Source of the DNA: Platycnemis pennipes | Lineage: Eukaryota; Arthropoda; Insecta; Odonata; Platycnemididae | Assembly: GCA_933228895.1 (NCBI GenBank) | Contig: OW121848.1 | Coordinates: 160,720,688 to 160,784,687 of the forward strand | Reading direction: 5' to 3' | Length of the DNA stretch: 64,000 nucleotides | In this document: piece by piece, positions 57,738 through 64,000 of the stretch | Layout of the letters: every line of letters starts with the position of its first letter | How positions within the stretch are numbered: the first letter of the stretch is position 1 | Translations under genes and position numbers: made by a program | Notes under the pieces: generated by a model | Database searches by the model: none | The model's input: the letters and a program-made list of their open reading frames with translations, nothing else | What the model was told of the DNA's origin: nothing

Positions 57738-57880
57738 CTACATCTACATAAGCCAAGCCACCACATCTGCCAAGCCACCACATCTACCAAGCCACCACAT
57801 CTACCCAGCCAAGTCATCTACATCCAAGCCACCACAAAGGTGTGTGGCAGGGGGTGAAATCTCAACAAACATGTACTAAG
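57738..57880 (-). repeat. Minisatellite grown from a LINE 3' terminus
   Basis: Within a minus-strand LINE terminus, a unit of about 17-18 bases (CCAAGCCACCACATCTAC) is repeated about four times with small changes at 57755-57836. The normal remainder of the terminus follows (GTGTGTGGCAGGGGGTGAAA). In other copies this region occurs once. Confidence 0.8.
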
Positions 57881-58245
57881 AGAAACTCCGCGTTACACCA
57901 CATAGGTTCTGCATTTCCCTTTTTCAGTTTACTTGGTACATAGGTATTTGCGAGCTACTGAGAGGGTGATCTGAAAAAAAAACCTTTCTCCAAATCCTCC
58001 GCTTATGCTTTTGCTCATATCGGTAAGTTCCTAAAATGAGATCTGAAAGTTTATTGAATTATTCACCGTTTAAATCACTCACATTCCTACGCTCTAATCT
58101 AAATCTAATATTAGTTTTTGATGCCCCGTGAAACCACTTACTTCCCGGTAAAACCTACGTGTATTCTCCAGTATCATACACGATGCCTTTCACGATACCT
58201 CAGTTGTTTAGTGAATACATAGGCCATTCAGGAACACCCGATAGG
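57881..58245 (-). mobile_element. LINE inter-domain linker fragment
   Basis: On the minus strand, IPMYQVN, a stop-containing KKGNAEP-like run and a CGVTRS-like segment near 57960-57890 parallel the linker of family A (INRYIPSKFKRGSTEPRWYNAEVRKS at 40395-40315). It probably belongs to family B or a relative and is heavily decayed. Confidence 0.4.
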
Positions 58246-58264
58246 AATTTATTTTTTCGTTTGT

Positions 58265-58746
58265 TTAAATTACTGAATCCGCATCATCATGCAACTAGAT
58301 TATTAGTATCTATAGTGTTTAAGGGATTAATACATACATCATGCACTGCAGGCTACTCAAAAATATTTCACCTACCTATCCCTTTTGCTATGCTGCATAT
58401 TCAGTTCTCTTATAGTACGGGGGAAAATGCCATTTTGAACCTATCACTACGACAATGTATCTCTCTAATCTTATTTATCTGGTCGAATCTAGCATAATAC
58501 GCTGGTTTTTTTTAATATGTGCCTAAAATCTTCAGTAAAGCTATCCGATTGAAATTTCTCCTATAGATTTAATCTGTACCTTAACCTACGCTCTGATAAT
58601 GATTCCCACCCCAATTCTTTTATTAATTCTGAAACGCTACTTAACCTATCCTAACACCTTTTAACGAACCTAGCTGCTCTACGCTGCACACTGTCTAGTT
58701 CTCTGATCAAACCTAATTCATTAGAATCCCGTACACTGGCTGCATA
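58265..58746 (-). mobile_element. LINE family B fragment, C-terminal domain and 3' UTR
   Basis: The minus strand includes ASVRDSNELGLIRELDSVQR, AARFVKRC.DRLSSVSELIK, FKMAFSPVL-type end of coding, and a 3' UTR closely matching that of the 52019 copy (TGCAACTAGATTATTAGTAT). It lacks the terminal hairpin and tail, ending near 58265. Moderately diverged. Confidence 0.85.
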
Positions 58747-59439
58747 AAACGCTATTAGGTACAAAGCGTGCCAATGTGTTATTTAATATCCAACAATTTC
58801 CACGGTCATCAACGCGAGTCGACCCCAGTTTACTTTAGTAAAATGGCGAGGGAACGTGAAAGACGGTGTTGAATTGATTGAAGGAATGGAGCTTAAGAAT
58901 GGAACTTGGAAAGTATAACGTCAGATAGCTAGAAGCTTAACATAGGAGTCAACCCAGTTGTAACTTGCAGGGTCGGTCCGTTGCATTGCATTGATATGCT
59001 TCCTGTAGGAAAGTGATTATAGCAGTAGTAAATATTTTCCCATCTGATGATGGTTATGTTAAATAACCGTTATGATATTGTAAATATAGGAAAACATCCT
59101 ATTATGTTTTATTTAGTTGCTGGGTAACAGCTAATACCAGTAAAACATACAGATAGTTAAATTTGACTTTTAATATCTGTGCTTCCCGTTCGGTCTTCAG
59201 CCATCAGTTGTGCTGTTGTGCGCAGACTCCAACACGGCTGAACCTTATCTGCCGATATGTTTCCGTACGGTGCGTGGCCACAGAACGTGGTGCACGTGGT
59301 GATTAAAAGAGGTTCACCGAAGGGGTGACGGGCAAGGAGAGAGGCGAATATAGGCATTCGATAACAACGTTCCCCTCTCAAACTTTCAAATTGAGTGTGC
59401 GCATGTGAGCGATAATAATGAAGTTGTAGGTGTTACGGA
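58747..59439. other. No recognisable feature
   Basis: Spacer of mixed composition. Confidence 0.4.
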
Positions 59440-60060
59440 ACCGGATTGGTTGGCCGAGGGCATCTCGGAGGAGGGGGTGAGGCGGGAGGGAAGGGGGGGG
59501 GGATGTGACGGGGGGTGGGGGGGGATGGAAGAAAGGCGTCTGGGGTGGCGGACGAGATCAGGTTTGTGGAATCGCCCCGTCGGGAGGGTGGGCAGGGATG
59601 CTGCGGAGAAAATAACCTCTGTATGAAACTAAACAGAAATCAGGGGGGAGGGGGCTGGAAGAGTGGCTCTCTTTCAAACGGGAGAGTTCTTTTTTTTGCC
59701 CTCCGTCTTGTTTTTTCGCTGCCCTCTCTGTCGGAGAGCGAGTTTTATGGGTGCCGAGCGAATGGGATAACGCGGTTCTTCCGTGCGAGCCGGTCCAAGC
59801 ACTCGCTCTCCCTCCGAGAGACTTTTCTTTAAGGCGAGATAATTCGGGATTAGGTCGTTACGGAGACAGCCACTCAGTCCTCGGGGGGAGGGCTCGGATG
59901 GGGGAGGAGGAGGATGTTGCCGGCTCTCCGCGACGAATCCCATCCGTGGCCCTCGGCTGAGAGCGGCGGCCACTCACTCCCTCCCTCCACTCCCCTTCAA
60001 CCCCTTCCCCTCGCTCAAACACGGCCGCTGCCCTGATTGGCTCTTCCCTCGGGAGAATTC
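59440..60060. other. GC-rich island with CCAAT motifs
   Basis: CpG-rich with long G runs (59485-59525, 59642-59655). Inverted CCAAT motifs occur at both edges (CGGATTGGTTGGCC near 59442 and CTGATTGGCTC near 60033). Overlapping frames of about 70 to 105 codons on both strands are low-complexity. It has the look of a promoter-type CpG island but no identifiable transcript. Confidence 0.35.
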
Positions 60061-60591
60061 CTAGACGCTCGGGCCCATCTTGGTACCAAGAGGCATATCA
60101 TGATGCTCTGATGTCACGCACAACATTTAAAAAATTCTATTTATCATATGATCCAAATTACTGCTCGTGTTTATCTCACGATCGTAACTTCATTTGATTT
60201 TCAATTCGAAATTTATTATACGTTTCACTGCACAAACTAGAATACATGCCTTGCATGCATGGACAGCTGGTCATTTTGAAAATGCATTAAATTGTGAACA
60301 CTGGTCAGTATATTAGGATACTGTGAGATAAGTTCCTTTTTGGTGAGCTTTTAAATGAATGCTCTTCTGCCGATTTTCGGACGGTACCCAGTTGAACGGG
60401 AATGCTGCAAGCGTTTAAAATATTTACTGGATGATCGCGTATCATATGCATGGGAAACAAAATTCTGTAAAGAGGACGACGGGCTGTCAGCGAGGATATT
60501 CGCTTGTCTGTCAGATGACTCACTCCCTCAATGAGGTGTAACAGAATATAAATGTGATGGAATGAACAATATGCAAATTGTGGGGTATGCT
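60061..60591. other. No recognisable feature
   Basis: AT-rich spacer. Includes the short palindrome CTTGGTACCAAG near 60079. Confidence 0.4.
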
Positions 60592-61023
60592 GTCATTATC
60601 AGAGTGTAGGTTAAAGTACAATTTAACCTATAAGAGAAATTTCGATCGGATAGCTTTACTGAAGATGTTAGGCATATATTAAAAACACTAACGTATTATG
60701 CTATTATGCTCGACCAGATAAATAAGATTCGAGAAATAGATTGTCGTACTGATAGATTCAAAATATCATTTTTTCCCCCGCATAATAAGAGAACAGAATA
60801 GGCAGCAAAGCAAAGGGATAGATAGGGGAATATTTTAGAGTAGTCTGTAGTGCGTGATGCATGTATTGAAAACCAATCCCTTAATTACTATATAGATACT
60901 GACAATATAGTAGCCTGAGACCCTATTGTAGCATGTTTGCATGTCAATAGTGCATGCTTGGTGATCTTCACCCCCTGCCACACACCCTCGCAGTGGCTTG
61001 CAGGGTATCGCGTAGATGTAGAT
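60592..61023 (+). mobile_element. LINE family B 3' fragment
   Basis: Starts in the codons for SLSECRLKYNLT, continues FDRIALLKML-like and DQINKIREIDCRTDRFKISF, then the B 3' UTR (CAAAGGGATAGATAGGGGAA), CCCCTGCCACACACCCTCGC and a GTAGATGTAGATG tail. A frameshift lies near AYYA (an ATTATGCT duplication). Fairly young. Confidence 0.88.
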
Positions 61024-61589
61024 GGAGCGGAGGCGACGGACTTTTGGTTTAGGTGGACATTTGGGTACGGGTCAGAATTCTGTGTAAGGATGGTACAGAG
61101 TAGCCCAGTTTCACCGCTAGTCTTCCCTTGGCGAAAGGTACCTAGGATTCGCCGTTTATCGTCAAGTCCGATTAATGGATAACTGAACATGAGATGCTCT
61201 TCATTTATATCTCAGAAGGGATGGAATGCTGCAAAAATCCACTACCGACATCGTGATTCGGAATGGTGCTGGTTTCGTCCTTGATCTCAGGGACTCCGAC
61301 GGCTAACGTTATACCTATTACCGCTTCGTCTAATCTTAGATCTTAATCCTAGGGTAAACAGCATCCACAGCGTGGGTGGGATCGGAACACGCGGCTTTTT
61401 TTTTGGTTGACTGGTCAATGCGTTACCGACGTGGGAAATACGACCGGCTTCGGGATGGAAGGAGTATGATAGTCACCTTATCAACACTCATACCCGGAGT
61501 GCATCGCTTCCTCCTGCTACCATCGACTCTCTCAAATATTATGTCTTTCGTTCTCCTGGTCGACTTGTCGTTGCCAATGCCCTTTTCTT
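61024..61589. other. Spacer, possible degenerate SINE
   Basis: On the minus strand GTGTTCCGATCCCACCC (about 61374-61390) resembles a B box, preceded by CGGTAACGCATTGACCAGTC. The assignment is weak and no shared tail was found. Confidence 0.25.
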
Positions 61590-63355
61590 ACAATTGACGT
61601 TGCCAATGTAGTTTTTAAAAGTGGTGATAGGGAGCAGCCATCTAACTACCGACCTATATTCCTCACATGCATTTCATGCAAAGTTGTGGAACATATACTG
61701 TCAGTACAGTCATGGGGCACCTAGATAGCCAGAATTCATTGTCCAATGTTCAGCATGGCTTCCGGAAGAGTAGATCATGTGGAACTCAACTTGCTCTCTT
61801 TTCCCACGATATTTTAGTTTCTGGCGAAAATAATATTCCAGTGGATGCAATTTTTCTCGATTTCAAGTAACCTTTTGACAAGGTGTCTCATAGCAAATTA
61901 ATTTTGAAATTAAAATCTTATGGGTTAGACAGTAATATTATATAATGGATAAATAATTTCCTACTTGATCGGGTGCAAAGGGTTGTTTTGGATGGTGCTA
62001 CTTCCACAGCAATGGAAATCCCTTCAGGTGTCCCACAAGGTAGTGTGATAGGCCCACTCCTGTTCCTTCTGTACATAAATGATATCAATAAGTTGATCAA
62101 ATGTAAGCTTCGTTCATGTGCCGATGACGCAATAGTGTACAGGGAAATTCTATGACAAAAAAAAGAATATTTAAATTATGACCTTCAAGCAATTGAAAAA
62201 TGGTGTGATACATGGCAGTTAGAATTGAATCTAAAAAAAATGTGTAGCGATGAATTTTTGGAAAAAGAATGCGGGCGTTTACTCGGAACCGAAATCGCAA
62301 TTTTGTACACGAAATCGTTAGACGGAAACGAAAAAAGAATTTTAGTGAAAAAATTAATCTTCTAACTACAACCATTCACTCATAAATCAAAAATTAAAAT
62401 AAGCAAAAGGTGACGCCCACCGAAAATGCACCTGTGATAACATTGACGTCATTTTCCTCCCGACCTTGACTGCTTTCAGGGGAGAGGAAGGGAGTGGAGG
62501 GGGATTCTCGGAAGGTCTGTTCGCACAGATCGTGTCGCAATCGCTCCCATTGGCCGAGTCAGCTGTGTCCCCCCCATTGCGACAAGGCAAAGTAGCTTCG
62601 CGGGCTCATTTGTGATTGGACGAAGTAGATATACGTCAGAGGTTGCACCACGCCCACTTTTCCGAAAGGGTTAAAAACATCAGTTTTTCGCCGCTTATAA
62701 CTCGGGAAATAATTGTCGGAGAAAAAAACAGAAAAATACGGATCTTTTTATTTTACAAAGTCTATCAGATTCGGCAATTAAAAAATATGGTAAACGACCC
62801 CATTGTTCTCCTCCTAGCACGTAAATATCCACTTTAAAGAATCCATTAAATATCTTGGACTGACAAATGATCTTTCCTGGGGTAAACACATACGTGAAAT
62901 AATGGGTCAAGCTAATCGTAAACTGGGATTAATCAAAAGAGTATTGGGTAAATTTGACAATCATGTACGAGAAATTTACTTATAGTTTTCCCATGTTTGA
63001 CCTCATTTGGAATATGCTACCAGTGTATGGGATTCATACGAAATTGGCCCTAATAATGAACTTGAACGTGTGCAGTGAAATTCGGCAAGATTTGTGCAGG
63101 GACAGTACGATAACCATACTAGCGTAAACAGTCTACTAAATGGATTAGAACAGGAATCATTGTTAGATCGCAGGTTGAAATTTAGACTTCTCTTCAATAA
63201 ATTCGAAGAAATATCTGCATTATTTCTCGGGTTTTCCTACGCGTCATTTGGCTTGTTGACAACTGTTATATATGGTTTGTTGACAACAGGCATATATGTT
63301 CCATGATAATATTTTCAGTGATGACGTTAAAAATATTTTGCCAACCCCACCTTTC
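61590..63355 (+). mobile_element. LINE family A, RT to C-terminal domain, split by TIR element
   Basis: Readable blocks are VVFKSGDREQPSNYRPIFLT (about 61613-61665), HGFRKSRSCGTQLALFSHDI, VDAIFLDFK-stop, IPSGVPQGSVIGPLLFLLYI (about 62020-62075) and LRSCADDAIVYRE, in which Cys replaces Phe beside the catalytic Asp pair. The 531-bp element interrupts it at 62271-62801. It resumes with LTNDLSWGKHIREIMGQANR (about 62860-62925) and RRLKFRL. A foreign stretch of about 93 bases lies at 63203-63296, followed by FSDDVKNILPTPPF, where it stops without a 3' UTR. Stops are present throughout. Confidence 0.9.
62271..62801 (+). mobile_element. 531-bp non-autonomous TIR element, copy 3 (nested in LINE A)
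   Basis: Left end GCGGGCGTTTACTCGG, right end GTAAACGACCCC. The length is identical to copies 1 and 2. The insertion lies between GGAAAAAGAAT and TCTCCTCCTA of the family A sequence, a junction that can be compared with four unoccupied copies. The comparison fits duplication of AT at the target. No coding capacity. Confidence 0.9.
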
Positions 63356-63361
63356 TATACC

Positions 63362-63470
63362 TTAGCTGGGTCTACCCTTTGTCGCTGTAATGATTCCCTA
63401 ACCTTCACGTTATACCACGTTTTATCAGTATCCAATTTACTTGGAATTTCCACGAATTTTCTGTCATTTA
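63362..63470 (-). mobile_element. LINE inter-domain linker fragment
   Basis: The minus strand reads DRKFVEIPSKLDTDKTWYNV then KVRESLQRQRVDP without a stop. The pattern IPSK......WYN.KVR.SL.RQ matches the family A linker at 40395-40310 (IPSKFKRGSTEPRWYNAEVR). It abuts the broken 3' side of the plus-strand A element. Which family it belongs to is unclear. Confidence 0.6.
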
Positions 63471-64000
63471 ATCATTTGCTTTGTTCGCTAAATAGATAAA
63501 ACTATTTCCTTAACTTTTTTCCGTTGTAATTTGCTCTACCAAACAAGTGAACCCTACTCTTTTATAATGTCTTTCTACGCCTAATATATTTTATGATCAC
63601 TAATTCCAGGCTCTGTAACTATATTTAGAGCTAGAATGTAATGTGAGAAAAGTAAACCGAGAGGCACAGGAAAGCGCGAAGAAGTGGAAGATTCCGAGGC
63701 AAAAGAAGTTCGAGGATCGAAACGAGCCTCTTAGTCACTTTACAGATTAAAAAGTTACGATAATCAATAAAAACGATATATTGTAGTTGAATCGTAATTT
63801 TGTAATTTCTTAGCGGGAAAGGATTAACAATTAAATTTAACGAGTTCTGCTATGCAAGTATTTTTTATTCTTTAGTACGTTGTATAATTTGTTCTTTTCA
63901 TAAATTTCCTCATTCCTGTTATCTTTATGGTTGCTTGACGTTACTCACCTACTTCTCCGAGTGATATTGGACGCATTGAAAACGGCGACGCTTCTCATCA
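63471..64000. other. No recognisable feature
   Basis: AT-rich to the window edge. Part of it could be the continuation of the LINE linker on the minus strand. Confidence 0.35.

Noticed and set aside
57755..57836. CRISPR-like array
   Set aside because: The units are contiguous with no unique spacers and clearly derive from a LINE terminus. CRISPR arrays do not occur in animal nuclear genomes.
61260..61400. Third SINE family on the minus strand
   Set aside because: Only a weak B-box match. The A box and shared tail could not be confirmed.

Overview
This window looks like a transposon-rich, non-coding stretch of an animal nuclear genome, most likely an arthropod and probably an insect. The pointers are the repertoire of non-LTR retrotransposons, a mariner element with typical arthropod features, tRNA-derived SINEs, long AT-rich spacers broken by short GC-rich islands, and the lack of any operon-like packing. 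I cannot name the species. No host protein gene can be called with confidence. Almost all supportable features are mobile-element remains, and most of the unmatched open frames are chance frames in GC-rich or AT-rich sequence.

The dominant repeats are two related CR1/L2/Jockey-type LINE families, called A and B here. Family A has the reverse transcriptase (RT) catalytic motif FADDAVVYRE and family B has FADDVVLYSD. Both end in a hairpin-forming 3' terminus (CCCTGC...GCAGGG) followed by a short (GATGTA)n-type tail. I count about ten A fragments, about nine B or B-like fragments and several older relatives. The largest are A at 32150-33807 (+), 38231-40590 (-), 53706-55335 (-) and 61590-63355 (+), and B at 52019-53675 (-). 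The A copy at 53706-55335 keeps a 310-residue RT frame and is broken only by a 5-base deletion. A decayed RT relative spans about 18020-19290 (+). RTE-type LINE pieces lie at 2427-2550, 10259-10600 (a tandem array of 3' ends), 28502-28991 and 42773-45575. A further LINE 3' fragment is at 26840-27440 (-).

DNA transposons include a mariner at 28992-30425 (-) and two non-autonomous terminal-inverted-repeat (TIR) families. The first family has three copies of exactly 531 bp (29385-29915, 40751-41281, 62271-62801). One interrupts the mariner transposase gene and one interrupts a family A RT. The second has two copies of about 315 bp (7041-7352, 48680-48994), one of which sits inside another repeat. 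tRNA-derived SINEs are at 1586-1812 (+), 2650-2882 (-) and 46665-46850 (+).

The nesting gives a relative history. A decayed RTE was interrupted by a young A copy. A mariner and an A element were each interrupted by the 531-bp element. The most unusual structures are a perfect 81-bp inverted repeat at 51217-51408 with a hammerhead-like core motif, repeated 5' truncation of several LINE copies at nearly the same codon region, a chimeric A element with a 212-bp internal tandem duplication, and a small tandem repeat apparently born from a LINE 3' end at 57738-57840. GC-rich islands (for example 7353-7960, 9500-9800, 14861-15290, 22560-23350, 59440-60060) may be host regulatory DNA, but no gene could be tied to them.
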